A program made the position numbers and the translations under genes. The notes below the pieces were generated by a model. The model saw only the letters and a program-made list of their open reading frames with translations, had not been told where the DNA came from and ran no database searches. From assembly GCF_030719295.1 (NCBI RefSeq), contig NZ_CP120997.1:4413501-4477500 (forward strand): DNA of 64,000 nucleotides. Reading direction: 5' to 3'. The number at the start of each line of letters is the position of its first letter. The first letter of the stretch is position 1. The DNA is from Streptomyces sp. Mut1 (GTDB lineage Bacteria; Actinomycetota; Actinomycetes; Streptomycetales; Streptomycetaceae). Positions 34,340 through 43,222 of this stretch are shown here, piece by piece.

Positions 34340-35008
34340 TCAGCGCCCCGGCAGCCCCAGCTCGCCCGCCCGCAGCCCCGCCTGGAAGCGGGAGCCGGCC
34401 TCCAGGGTGACCAGCAGGTCGGCCACGCGGCGCCGGTACGTGCGCAGGGAGAGGCCGAGGCGGCGGGAGGCCGACGCGTCGGTGAGGCCGGAGCCGAGGG
34501 CTTCGAGGATCACGCGGGCGTCGGCGTCCAGGTGCGGGGTGTCGGTGCGCAGGTAGGCGTCGTAGTCCGTCGACTGGTCCCACATCGCGGAGAACAGCGA
34601 GTGGACGCCGTCGATCATGTTCTGCGACGTCGTCACGGAGTACTCGCGGCCGGTCGGTGAGTCCCGGCCGGCCAGGATCATCACGCGCCGGTCGATGATG
34701 ATCGTCTCGTGCGGCAGCACCGAGTCGGTGATCCGCACCTGCGCCCCGTTGCTCCGTACCTGCCGCAGGTGCGCGCGGGACCCCTCATCGGTCAGCGCGA
34801 CCGGGCTGAGCAGCTTGCGCGTGGTGAAGCCCGGGGAGGCCGCGGGGCGCATCCGGCGCTGGATCGCCGCCCTGGCCTCCGGCTGCGCCCAGGTGCTCAG
34901 GTCCCGGGCGGCGCACAGGAAGTCCGTGCGGGCGGACTCGAAGAAGTGACCGGCGCGCGCGAGAAGCTCCGCGTCCCCGCGGACGGAGAAGATCTGTTCG
35001 TTCCGCAT
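34340..35008 (-). CDS. LuxR-type HTH regulator with N-terminal PLD-like sensor region
   Basis: 222 residues. The C-terminal 60 residues (DADARVILEALGSGLTDASA, SRRLGLSLRTYRRRVADLL) form a LuxR/FixJ-type helix-turn-helix. The N-terminal part (HFFESARTDFLCAARDLSTW, HETIIIDRRVMILAGRD) resembles the phospholipase-D-like ligand module of the TrmB/actinobacterial HTH group. Divergent from an aldo/keto reductase gene 66 bases away, which it may regulate. Confidence 0.8.
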   Translation of the reverse strand: MRNEQIFSVRGDAELLARAGHFFESARTDFLCAARDLSTWAQPEARAAIQRRMRPAASPGFTTRKLLSPVALTDEGSRAHLRQVRSNGAQVRITDSVLPHETIIIDRRVMILAGRDSPTGREYSVTTSQNMIDGVHSLFSAMWDQSTDYDAYLRTDTPHLDADARVILEALGSGLTDASASRRLGLSLRTYRRRVADLLVTLEAGSRFQAGLRAGELGLPGR

Positions 35009-35074
35009 TCCGTAAGTCTGGCAGCAAACTGCCACGGACTGGGACGCGCCGGGAGCCCGCGACACCATGAGGCC

Positions 35075-35929
35075 ATGACGATCTCCACGCACCCCAGCAC
35101 CTTCGACCTCGGCGGCGACCTCCCCGTCAACCGCCTCGGCTTCGGCGCCATGCGCCTGCCGATGAGCACGTTCGACGGCCCCACCCGCACCCCGGAGAAC
35201 GGCATCGCGGTGCTCCGCCGCGCCGTGGAGCTGGGCGTGAACCACATCGACACGGCCGCCTTCTACGCCCGGGGCGACGTACGGGCCAACACGCTGATCC
35301 GCGAGGCCCTGGCCCCCTACCGCGACGGCCTGGTCATCGCGACGAAGGTCGGCCCGCTCCCCGGACCGGACGGCATGCCGAGCGTGCAGGCTACCCCCGA
35401 CCAGCTGCGCGGCCTGGTCGAGGCCGACCTGCGCGCCCTGGGCGTCGACCGCCTCGATCTCGTCAACCTCAGGGTCGGCGGCCTCAGCGCACCGGGCGGC
35501 GAGTCCGTGGCCGAGCGGTTCGCCGCGCTGGCCGAACTCCGCGAGGAGGGCCTGATCCGGCACCTCGGCGTCAGCAACGTCGACGCCGCCCAGCTCGCCG
35601 AGGCGCGTACCGTCGCGCCCGTGGCGTGCGTACAGAACCCGTACGCCGACGACCTGGCGCTGCTGGCGGAGTGCGAGGCCGCCGGGATCGCGTACGTGCC
35701 GTTCTTCCCGCTCGGCGGCGGCCGTGAGCCCCTCGACACGCGGCGGCTGGAGAAGGTCGCGGCCCGGATCGGCGCGACGGTCGCGCAGGTGCAGCTCGCC
35801 CTGCTGCTCGCCTCGTCCCCGGTGATGCTCGCCATCCCCGGCACGGGCGACCTCGCCCACCTGGAGGAGAACATGGCGGCCGGCGACCTCGTCCTCAGCG
35901 AGGAGGACATCGCCGAGCTGCGGGGCTGA
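35075..35929 (+). CDS. aldo/keto reductase
   Basis: 284 residues, ATG 35075. TIM-barrel AKR: NRLGFGAMRLP, NHIDTAAFYARGDVRANTLI (catalytic Asp, Tyr), VIATKVG (Lys), LVNLRVGG where many members carry His, so this position is changed. The second AKR in the window, but only distantly like the first. Probably controlled by the divergent LuxR-type gene. Confidence 0.88.
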   Translation: MTISTHPSTFDLGGDLPVNRLGFGAMRLPMSTFDGPTRTPENGIAVLRRAVELGVNHIDTAAFYARGDVRANTLIREALAPYRDGLVIATKVGPLPGPDGMPSVQATPDQLRGLVEADLRALGVDRLDLVNLRVGGLSAPGGESVAERFAALAELREEGLIRHLGVSNVDAAQLAEARTVAPVACVQNPYADDLALLAECEAAGIAYVPFFPLGGGREPLDTRRLEKVAARIGATVAQVQLALLLASSPVMLAIPGTGDLAHLEENMAAGDLVLSEEDIAELRG

Positions 35930-36045
35930 CCACCCCGGCCGGGCATGCCCTCGCCCCTGGCGTGATCTTGCCCGCGGCCTCGACGCGCGCGGCGCGTTCG
36001 GGGAACAGTGGGAGGGGGGTGTCCGGCGGGGGAGGGCGGTTGGCG

Positions 36046-36882
36046 GTGCGGAGGGCGTGGAGGGCCGGGGTCCGGTGGGTGGCGCCCGCCGTTGTCGTCG
36101 CCGAGATCTGCCTCGTGTGGGGCGGAGTCTTCGGCCCGGGTGAGGCCGTGGCCGTGGGGCTGCTGGTCGAACTGTTGCTGGCCGGGATCGTCCTCACCGA
36201 GTTCGCCCTGGCCGGGCGGGCGTACAAGGCGTCCAGGGCCCGGGGCGCCGACGGGCAGGAAGCCCTCGACCGGGCGTTGGCCGCTGTGCTGCCGTCCCCC
36301 GTCGCCAGGGCGGTGGGCCTGGAGTTCGGCCTGTTCCGCGCCCTCTGGCTGTGGATACGTCGTAAGCCGGACGCACCGGCCGGGTATGACGTTCTGACCT
36401 ATGGCTCGGAGATCAAGCCGGTCATGTGGGCGATGGTCTTCCTCGTACCGTTGGAGATCGGCGCCGTCGAGTTCCTGGTGCCCTGGTCCGCCGTGCGTGT
36501 CGTGCTGCTCGTGATCTCCGTCTACGGGACCCTCTGGGTCCTCGGCTTCGTCGCGGCGCTGTCCGTCCGCCCGCATGTCGTCGGTGACGGCAGGATGGTG
36601 CTCCGCTTCGCCCACTTCGTGCGGATCGAGATCCCTCTCGACCACGTCGAGTCCGTCCGCATGAGCCGCCACAGTGGCTACCGAAGGGCCGTCCAGATCC
36701 ACGAGGGTGTCCTCGCGATGCCCATCGGCGACTCCACGACACTGAGCGTCACCCTGCGCGAGCCCTGCCCCGTCGTGCCCAAGCCCGGACAGCCGCCGCA
36801 GGACGTACGGGAGGTCCGGTTCGCCGTGGACAGCCCCCGGGAGGCGGTGCGCGTACTCTCCGCCCACCTCGCCGCCGAATGA
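36046..36882 (+). CDS. four-helix membrane protein, function unknown
   Basis: About 278 residues. Four hydrophobic segments in the first 170 residues, the second pair containing MWAMVFLVPLEIGAVEFLV, then a cytosolic C-terminal domain of about 90 residues that looks like a bacterial PH-like beta barrel (VVGDGRMVLRFAHFVRIEI, HVESVRMSRHSG). The start is GTG 36046 because GGAGGG at 36031-36036 is well placed for it; TTG 36040, GTG 36019 and GTG 35962 are in frame upstream. Confidence 0.7.
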   Translation: MRRAWRAGVRWVAPAVVVAEICLVWGGVFGPGEAVAVGLLVELLLAGIVLTEFALAGRAYKASRARGADGQEALDRALAAVLPSPVARAVGLEFGLFRALWLWIRRKPDAPAGYDVLTYGSEIKPVMWAMVFLVPLEIGAVEFLVPWSAVRVVLLVISVYGTLWVLGFVAALSVRPHVVGDGRMVLRFAHFVRIEIPLDHVESVRMSRHSGYRRAVQIHEGVLAMPIGDSTTLSVTLREPCPVVPKPGQPPQDVREVRFAVDSPREAVRVLSAHLAAE

Positions 36883-36921
36883 CGTCCGCCGCCTGCCCGG
36901 GAGGGGCAGGCGGCGGACGTC
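36881..36921. terminator. strong bidirectional terminator
   Basis: GACGTCCGCCGCCTGCCC pairs exactly with GGGCAGGCGGCGGACGTC (18 bp, 5-base loop). It overlaps the stop codon of the membrane protein gene and faces the convergent lipoprotein gene. Confidence 0.85.
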
Positions 36922-36952
36922 ACTGGCGGCTCGGGCTCCGGGCCCGCCTCGA

Positions 36953-37729
36953 TCAGTTGTGGTTCTCGTCAATGGCGACGGCGATACCGTCCTTGACGTC
37001 TACGACGACGATGATGTCGCCCTTCTTGGCCGCCGCTTCGAGCTCGTCCTCGGTGCACTGCTTGGTGGACTGGCCGTCCGGGTCCCCGCAGATCCACCCG
37101 GCGCCGTTGATCTTGGTGGTGGTGGCGGTGAAGAACATGCGGTCCGGGCCCTCGAACGTCTTCGTCAGGGTGTACTTGCCCGGGGCCATGTATCCGAGCG
37201 TCCCCGTGAAGAGGCCGGTCGCCTCGCCCTTGCCCGAGTCGTCGTCGGTCCCGCCGCCGCTGTCGGCGTGGTCCTCGATGATGCTGACCGCGACACCGTT
37301 TTCGAGCTTGACCGTCGCGCCGAAGCCCCTCTTGGCCGCCGCTTCGAGCTGGTCCTCGCTGCAAGGGGTCGCCGCCTGGCCGTCCGCGTCGCCGCAGATC
37401 TTGCCCGCGCCCTCGATGTCGGTGTCCTCCGAGGTGAAGAACGCCTGACCCGCCTCTCCCTTGCGGGTCACCATGTACTTGCCCGGCGCCATGTAGGAGA
37501 CGGCGCCGGCCCAGCTGCCGCTCACCTTGTCGCCCGAGCCCTGGCCCGCCTGCGCGTCGTCGCCGCCCTTGCCGCCGGCCCCGCCCTTGGCTGCCGATTC
37601 GGACGCCGAGGGCGCGTCCGACACGCCGACGCCTTCCGCGTCCCCGTCCTGGCAGGACGTGAGCAGCAGCGTCGTGGCCAGCAGGGCGGAGGCGGTGAGG
37701 ACGGTCTTGCGAAGGTGGCTGCGAAGCAT
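36953..37729 (-). CDS. lipoprotein with an internal tandem domain duplication
   Basis: 258 residues. Signal peptide with lipobox LLTSC at about 22-26, then a Ser/Gly/Ala linker and two copies of an 80-residue domain: YMAPGKYMVT ... GKICGDADGQ ... EDQLEAAAKRG, and YMAPGKYTLT ... GWICGDPDGQ ... EDELEAAAKKG. Each has two Cys, probably a disulfide. Extracytoplasmic, binding role likely, ligand unknown. Confidence 0.85.
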   Translation of the reverse strand: MLRSHLRKTVLTASALLATTLLLTSCQDGDAEGVGVSDAPSASESAAKGGAGGKGGDDAQAGQGSGDKVSGSWAGAVSYMAPGKYMVTRKGEAGQAFFTSEDTDIEGAGKICGDADGQAATPCSEDQLEAAAKRGFGATVKLENGVAVSIIEDHADSGGGTDDDSGKGEATGLFTGTLGYMAPGKYTLTKTFEGPDRMFFTATTTKINGAGWICGDPDGQSTKQCTEDELEAAAKKGDIIVVVDVKDGIAVAIDENHN

Positions 37730-38080
37730 GGCGGGTTCCCCCAATGGGTCGTGAACGGGTCGTGGTGATGCGGCCGAAGCTTGGTCATGGCTGGCTCGCA
37801 TCCGTACTTGATCATGACTCTGCCCGTTGCCGCGACCAACGGGAGCCGCGGTTACGAAGCCATGACGCGATCGGGATGATCGCAGTACCGGACGCTCCCG
37901 GCCCTCCCAACAGCGGCGCGGGCGGCGAGGACAGCCCCCCGGCTGCCCCGACTGCCTTGCCCGGCAAGCGAGTTCACCGTCCGTTCGCCGCGCAACCTTC
38001 TCCCCGTCGTACGTGTCTCCCATGCGAGCCCTCATACCTCGTACGCCATTGGCTCCGCGTACGCGACCAAGGAGGATTTT
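37730..38080. promoter_or_regulatory. divergent promoter region
   Basis: 351 bases between the lipoprotein gene and the FG-GAP gene. It holds both promoters and a strong AAGGAGG at 38069-38075 for the FG-GAP gene. No repeat, hairpin or credible small gene seen. Confidence 0.4.
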
Positions 38081-39589
38081 GTGGGCATGCGCACCACGCT
38101 GGCCATAGCCGTCTGCGCGGCCGCGGCATTGTCGGCCGGTACGGCCGGCACGGCCGTCGCAGCTCCCGGCGGGACGTCCGCGGGTACGGCCGCGCCCGGG
38201 GGTACAGCAGCCACCACCACCACCGTGCGCGAGGACTTCAACGGGGACGGCTATCAGGACCTCGCCGTCGCCGCCCCCGCCGCCACGGTGGACGGCCATG
38301 CCCGAGCCGGCTACATCGCCGTCAGCTACGGCTCGGCCAATGGTCTGACGACGGCGAACACCACGGTCATCGATCAGAACACCCCGGGCGTGCCGGGCGC
38401 GCCCGGTGACGATCACGGCTTCGGCTACCGGCTGCTCGCCGAGGACCTCGACCACGACGGGCTGACCGACCTCGCTCTGGTCACCCATGAAAGGTTCCTG
38501 CTCGAAGGCTCCGCCATCAACGGCTCCGTCATCGTGCTGTGGGGCAACACCGACGGCATCACCGGGCAGGGCGCGGTCCGTATGCCGGCCGCGCCCGACA
38601 CCCAGCTGGGAGACAACCTCACCGCCGGTGACTTCGACGGCGACGGGACGACGGACCTGATGATGCTGCACGGGGACGACGGGGATCAGCGCAGCGTGCT
38701 CTACGGGCCGTTCACCCGGGACGGGGCACCCACCCGCGAGCAGCGGATCTTCATGTCCGACACGGGCAGCTCCATGTCGGGCACCGCGGCCGGCGACTTC
38801 AACGGTGACGGCATCGACGACCTGTGCACGTTCTTCGTGAGCAACAACCACGCCGACGGCGGCAAGCTGTGGCTGGGCACCCCGAACGGCCTGTCGAAGT
38901 CACCGACCGCGCTCCCGAGCGCCGGGGCCACCGCGGTCGGTGACTTCGACAACGACGGTAAGGCCGACCTCGCCACCCGGGTGATCCCCAACGGCAACGT
39001 GGAGGACCTGGCCACGGACCCCGGAACCATCAAGATCTACTACGGTTCCGCGTCCGGTCCGAGCACCACCCGGACCACGACGATCACCCAGGACACCGCG
39101 GGCGTGCCCGGGGTCAGCGAGAAGGGTGACCAGTTCGGTGCCCGGCTCAGCGCGGGTGACGTCAACGGCGACGGTTACGACGACCTGGCCGCAGGTGTGC
39201 CGTTCGAGGCCATCGAGGAAACCCAGGGAGCCGGCGCGGTGGTGCTGCTGAAGGGCGGCCCCGGCGGTCTGAGCGGCACCGGTTCGCAGGCCTTCCACCA
39301 GGAGACCGCCGGTGTGCCGGGCGTGGCGGAGACCGGTGACCACTTCGGCGCATCGGTCCGGCTGCTCGACATCGACAACGACGGCAAGGCGGACCTGGCG
39401 GCCGGCGCCCCCGACGAGGACCTCGACGCGGTCGCGGACGGCGGCGCGGTGTGGTCCCTGCGCGGCACCGCCTCGGGCCTGACCGCGACGGGCGCGTTCG
39501 CCTTCAACCCGGTCGACCTGGGCGCCCCGGTGCTCAACGCCCGCTTCGGCCTGGACCTGTCCAACGACAACGGCCCGGACATCGGCTGA
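38081..39589 (+). CDS. secreted FG-GAP/VCBS beta-propeller protein
   Basis: 502 residues from GTG 38081. A Sec signal peptide ends near TAVAAPGG (residue 30). Seven or so FG-GAP blades follow, each with a calcium-loop of the DxNxDGxxD type: DFNGDGYQDL, DLDHDGLTDL, DFDGDGTTDL, DFNGDGIDDL, DFDNDGKADL, DVNGDGYDDL, DIDNDGKADL. An integrin-alpha-like propeller that is exported and probably binds calcium and a partner outside the cell. Confidence 0.9.
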   Translation: MGMRTTLAIAVCAAAALSAGTAGTAVAAPGGTSAGTAAPGGTAATTTTVREDFNGDGYQDLAVAAPAATVDGHARAGYIAVSYGSANGLTTANTTVIDQNTPGVPGAPGDDHGFGYRLLAEDLDHDGLTDLALVTHERFLLEGSAINGSVIVLWGNTDGITGQGAVRMPAAPDTQLGDNLTAGDFDGDGTTDLMMLHGDDGDQRSVLYGPFTRDGAPTREQRIFMSDTGSSMSGTAAGDFNGDGIDDLCTFFVSNNHADGGKLWLGTPNGLSKSPTALPSAGATAVGDFDNDGKADLATRVIPNGNVEDLATDPGTIKIYYGSASGPSTTRTTTITQDTAGVPGVSEKGDQFGARLSAGDVNGDGYDDLAAGVPFEAIEETQGAGAVVLLKGGPGGLSGTGSQAFHQETAGVPGVAETGDHFGASVRLLDIDNDGKADLAAGAPDEDLDAVADGGAVWSLRGTASGLTATGAFAFNPVDLGAPVLNARFGLDLSNDNGPDIG

Positions 39590-39604
39590 CGTACCCGAAG
39601 GAAG

Positions 39605-39648
39605 CGGGGTGGTGCTGTTTCGCGGCTGCGCGGAACAGCACCACCCCG
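39605..39648 (+). terminator. terminator after the FG-GAP gene
   Basis: CGGGGTGGTGCTGTT pairs with AACAGCACCACCCCG (15 bp, 14-base loop). It also faces the convergent CAT gene. Confidence 0.85.
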
Positions 39649-39680
39649 CGTCGCGTCCCGGACGGTCGCGTCAGACCCTC

Positions 39681-40361
39681 TTACGCGCCCTCGCCCTCGC
39701 GCCGCGCGGTCAGCCACGCCGAAGACTCCGCCATCAGTTCCTCCAGCTCGTTGACCAGTCGCGCCGTATGGAACCCGTCAGCGGCGGCGTGATGGATCTG
39801 TACGGAGACGGGGAGCAGGGTGCGGCCCTCGCGTTCGGTGTAGCGGCCGAGGGTGAAGATCGGCGCCAAGTGGTCCCAGCCGCCACCGATGTTGAGGTTG
39901 AACCCGGTGAACGACGCCCACGGCAGGCTCGACACGTCGAACGCGTTCGGTGGCGGTGGCCCCTGCGGGAAGAAGTCCGTGGCCCGGCCGTGCTCCGCGA
40001 GCAGTGGGGCCGCGGTGTCGTGGAACGCCCCGAAGTCGGGGTCGTACGGCGCCCATACGCACGCGAACGTCTCACGTTCCGGGTTGAACACCGTGAACGC
40101 CGGGTGCACGACCGGCCAGACCGCCGGGTCGCCCGACCCCGTAAGGCACATCCTGAACTCTTCGTGCCGGTTGACCACCGTGGCCAGCGCCCACACCTGC
40201 GCGATGTACGACTTGCGCGGCGACCGGCGCAGCGCCGCCGTGAACTCGGTGACGTCGACCTCCACCGTCATCGAGTACGTGCACGGCACGCGGTCCCGGT
40301 AGTGCGCGAAGTGCTGCGCGCGCGGCCAGGTGCTCAGGTCGATGGGGGCGGGGGCGTCCAT
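39681..40361 (-). CDS. cat: type A chloramphenicol O-acetyltransferase
   Basis: 226 residues. Transfers acetyl from acetyl-CoA to the 3-hydroxyl of chloramphenicol. The catalytic motif HHAAADGFH lies near residues 188-196, with the family's WALATVVNRHEEFRMCLTG and FTGFNLNIGGGWDHLAPIF segments. Length is normal for trimeric CAT. Chromosomal cat genes are common in Streptomyces, so no mobility is implied; there is no resistance cassette around it. Confidence 0.9.
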   Translation of the reverse strand: MDAPAPIDLSTWPRAQHFAHYRDRVPCTYSMTVEVDVTEFTAALRRSPRKSYIAQVWALATVVNRHEEFRMCLTGSGDPAVWPVVHPAFTVFNPERETFACVWAPYDPDFGAFHDTAAPLLAEHGRATDFFPQGPPPPNAFDVSSLPWASFTGFNLNIGGGWDHLAPIFTLGRYTEREGRTLLPVSVQIHHAAADGFHTARLVNELEELMAESSAWLTARREGEGA

Positions 40362-40433
40362 CGGCTCATGATGGCAGCGCCGGGGCGCGGACCGTAACGA
40401 ATTTCCGGCCGCGCCGACTGCGGGAAGCGCGCC

Positions 40434-40673
40434 TCAGGCAGCGGTGTGCTGTACGAACGCGGACCAGGCGCCGGGGGAGAGCGTGAGGGCGGGGACGGTG
40501 ACGTCCTTGGAGTCGCGCACGTGGACGGTGTGGGGGCAGGCGGCGACCTCTACGCAGTTGCCGCCGTTCGTGCCGCTGTAGCTGGACTTGGACCAGGAGA
40601 GGGCGACCTCGACGCAGTTGCCGCCCTCTGGGCCGCTGTAGCTGCTCTTGAACCAAGTGAGGTCAGTGTTCAT
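40434..40673 (-). CDS. DUF397 protein with doubled N-terminal motif
   Basis: 79 residues. The DUF397 motif WxKSSYSGxxGGNCVEVA occurs twice (about 6-24 and 25-44), followed by the usual HVRDSKD and LSPGAWSAFV tail. DUF397 proteins pair with XRE/DUF5753 (Scr1-type) regulators in Streptomyces; here the partner overlaps by four bases upstream. Confidence 0.88.
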   Translation of the reverse strand: MNTDLTWFKSSYSGPEGGNCVEVALSWSKSSYSGTNGGNCVEVAACPHTVHVRDSKDVTVPALTLSPGAWSAFVQHTAA

Positions 40674-41482
40674 AGTCCTTCTGCCATTTGCTTGATCAAC
40701 TCGCGCGACTCTTCCGGTCCGAGAGCCTGGGTCCGCAGCATGCCATACGTGGCGAACAGGTCTCCCAAGTAGGGCTGCTCGCTCGCAAGGAAGTTCCGCC
40801 CCTGGACCTCCATGTACCCAAGTCGCCGCCGATCGTCGGTCTCCAGCAGGACAAAAGAGCCGCCCAGGCCGGAGTGGGATTCCCGCCGAGGTGACATCAA
40901 CTGGATGTGCACATGACGCAGTCGACTGACCTCAAGAATGTGCTGGAGCTGCGCTCGGTGCACGTCCCGTCCGCCGATGGGGCGCTTGAGTGCGCTGACC
41001 TCCAGGACGAAGCTGATGTCCGGCAGCGGCTTGCGGATCAGCAGGGTCTGCCGTGCCAGACGTCCGGCGACCAGTCTCTCGATCTCGTCGTCATCAAGAG
41101 GCGGGCATGCTTGGCTGAACACGGCACGCGCGTGTGCCTCGGTCTGCAACAGGCCGGGGATGACGTGGCTCTCGTACTCGTACCGCGCTACGGCCTTGGC
41201 CTCTTCCTCGGCGAATGGTTCGAACCAGGAAGCCACGCGACTGAACTGCAACTTCACCGCCGCAGCGATCAGAGCACCGTTGGCACCGAGCGCCACATCG
41301 GCCAGCGGGATGAAGTCCCCCTTCGGCGGCCTCTGCCCCCGCTCCACCATCGCAACCTGCGACTTGGAGAAACCGATCCTGCTCCCCAAGCCCTCCTGTG
41401 ACAGCCCGGCCAGTTCGCGGTAGTGCCGCAACAACGCCCCGAACATCTCGGCTGTCCCGCCACCGGTACTACTGGAGTGCAC
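40670..41482 (-). CDS. XRE-family regulator with DUF5753 (Scr1-type) domain
   Basis: 270 residues from GTG 41482, set by GGAGGTGGGG; ATG 41443 is the later option. The N-terminal XRE HTH is LRHYRELAGLSQEGLGSRIG and SKSQVAMVERGQRPP. The DUF5753 domain has WFEPFAEEEAKAVARYEYES, HVIPGLLQTEAHARAVFSQA and LLETDDRRRLGYMEVQ. Such pairs influence development and antibiotic production in Streptomyces. Overlaps the DUF397 gene by ATGA. Confidence 0.9.
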   Translation of the reverse strand: MHSSSTGGGTAEMFGALLRHYRELAGLSQEGLGSRIGFSKSQVAMVERGQRPPKGDFIPLADVALGANGALIAAAVKLQFSRVASWFEPFAEEEAKAVARYEYESHVIPGLLQTEAHARAVFSQACPPLDDDEIERLVAGRLARQTLLIRKPLPDISFVLEVSALKRPIGGRDVHRAQLQHILEVSRLRHVHIQLMSPRRESHSGLGGSFVLLETDDRRRLGYMEVQGRNFLASEQPYLGDLFATYGMLRTQALGPEESRELIKQMAEGL

Positions 41483-41563
41483 AGCCCCACCTCCAAGTGC
41501 ACAACAGTGCACAGACGCCTTGTGTCCCTGGTCACGGTACGTGCGGGGGTCGACGCTTTCCGT

Positions 41564-41989
41564 ATGGAACCGAAAAATTCACCGGACCTGATGCCCTCGT
41601 GGATTCCCGCGAGCGGGCACGCCCTGCGGCACGCGGGGATTCACTTCGACGCCATCCGGATCTCCGGGCTGCTCGGCGAGCAAGTGGCGTACGAGATCAT
41701 GCAGTTCACGGACTTTCAGGCCGGCCCGATCGTCCGGTCCCGGATCGGGGAGCGGAGCATGTACTTCCTCGTCCCGCCCGGCACGGCGAGTGCCCATCTG
41801 TGGCCGGCGAGGGTCGACGCGCTCGTGCGCAAGGGATCGGACTTCGTCGGAGTGCCCGCGCTGGACGGGCTGACGTACCCGCTGGACTGGCGTTCGCGGC
41901 CGACGGCGCAGGATCCGTTTGTGGAAACGGCACTGCTGTTCGAGCTGCTGATGAAGGTGGTTGCGGACGAGATTCCTGCTGTACGGTGA
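41564..41989 (+). CDS. hypothetical protein, divergent from the XRE gene
   Basis: 141 residues. Mixed alpha/beta, with HALRHAGIHFDAIRISGLLG, MYFLVPPGTASAHLWPA and a final helix. Proteins of this type recur beside XRE/DUF397 and HTH loci in Streptomyces; I do not recognise a named family. Divergent from 41482 with an 81-base gap. Confidence 0.65.
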   Translation: MEPKNSPDLMPSWIPASGHALRHAGIHFDAIRISGLLGEQVAYEIMQFTDFQAGPIVRSRIGERSMYFLVPPGTASAHLWPARVDALVRKGSDFVGVPALDGLTYPLDWRSRPTAQDPFVETALLFELLMKVVADEIPAVR

Positions 41990-42101
41990 CGGAGTCATTA
42001 CGCTCCGTGCGCTTCAGCGCATGGGGCGGCCCCCGGGGGTGCTACCAACACCCGGACCGAGGGCCTTCACCCAACGATGGATGCTAAGAGGTCCACCGAG
42101 A

Positions 42102-43127
42102 ATGCTTTGGCATGCTATCTCGCCTTCCTACGGCTATGTGAAGGCGGCGCACGACATTGTGCGCAATCCGAAACTCAGCAGTGACGCCAAGATCTTGATC
42201 ACGTACGTGCAGGGCCTGCCCGAGAGGCGTGCGGGCATGGCGTTGAGCGACCATGCCAAGAGGCTGGGGATCAAGGGGCGGGCGTACCAGAAGGCCAAGG
42301 AGCAGTTGAAGGGATGCGGGTTCGTCCACGAGTGGCGCCGCCAGGGTGAGGGCGGGCTGTGGGTGACGGACCAGCTGTTCTCGAACGTACCGCTCACCGA
42401 CCACGAGGCACGGCGGCTGAGAGACGCAAACGCGCAGGTGGCACCGGGTGATCAGTATCCGACGGTCGGTGATCCGGGGACTCGGTCGATCGGTGGTTAC
42501 CAACCGGAGGTTGAAGAACGTGAGAAGAACTTCTCCCACCCACCCTCCGAAGCACCTGCGGCCGAACCGGCGGAACCGGCTGAACCAGCCGAATCAGCCG
42601 AATCAGCCGAACCGCTCGAATCAGCCGAACCGGCGGAGCCCGTGGCGCGCGCCCCCGAAGTCGTGGAGGCCGAGCGCGTGTTGCTGTCGCTGCGCCACGC
42701 CAGCCCGCAACTGCACCTGGGCGTACGGGAGGCGCGGACCCTGTCCGGGGCGGCGGCCGACTGGCTGCGGCGCGGCGTGAAGGCGGCGGAGCTGCGGCTC
42801 GCGCTGGTGAGCGAACTGCCCGCGGACGGGGTGCGGTCGGCGTTCGGGTTCGTACGGCACCGGCTCGTACAGAAGCTGCCGGAGGAACCGGCGTACGCGC
42901 CTGCGGTACGGCCGCACGTGCCGTGCGAAGGGGGAGGGCCGGAGCATGTGTTCCGGCCCCGGGCGGACGAGACGGTGTGCCCGACGTGCGTACGGGCGGA
43001 GGCCTGGGAGGCGCACGAGGCGAAGTGGCCGCGGTCGCGGCCGGGAGAGGACTTCGAGGAGCCGGACCGGCTGCCCTGGCGGGAGCGGGTCGCGGCGGTC
43101 CTTGAGAAGGATGCCGGGGAACGGTGA
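42102..43127 (+). CDS. helix-turn-helix domain protein with Pro/Glu/Ala linker
   Basis: 341 residues from ATG 42102 (AAGAGG upstream; ATG 42081 in frame is possible). The N-terminal 100 residues form a winged helix-like replication-initiator/MarR-type domain (LSSDAKILITYVQGLPERR, LGIKGRAYQKAKEQLKGCGF). A linker of EPAEPAES repeats follows, then a helical domain (HLGVREARTLSGAAADWLRR). The C-terminus has CPTC. Function not known; the family is common near mobile or regulatory loci in Streptomyces. Confidence 0.75.
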   Translation: MLWHAISPSYGYVKAAHDIVRNPKLSSDAKILITYVQGLPERRAGMALSDHAKRLGIKGRAYQKAKEQLKGCGFVHEWRRQGEGGLWVTDQLFSNVPLTDHEARRLRDANAQVAPGDQYPTVGDPGTRSIGGYQPEVEEREKNFSHPPSEAPAAEPAEPAEPAESAESAEPLESAEPAEPVARAPEVVEAERVLLSLRHASPQLHLGVREARTLSGAAADWLRRGVKAAELRLALVSELPADGVRSAFGFVRHRLVQKLPEEPAYAPAVRPHVPCEGGGPEHVFRPRADETVCPTCVRAEAWEAHEAKWPRSRPGEDFEEPDRLPWRERVAAVLEKDAGER

Positions 43128-43222
43128 GGCGCAAGGCTGTTCGCCGGTGTGGCGGTTCCGCCGTAGACGCGGTGGAACGAGCAGAGTGGGCGGCGGGGGC
43201 CGGGACGGACTGAGGAGGACCC

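Noticed and set aside
36953..38851. 632-codon minus-strand frame through the lipoprotein start
   Set aside because: The signal peptide and lipobox fix the start at 37729; the upstream part is antisense to the FG-GAP gene.
39681..40361. CAT gene as evidence of a mobile resistance cassette
   Set aside because: Both sides are ordinary Streptomyces genes with a clean terminator and no IS or integrase sequence.
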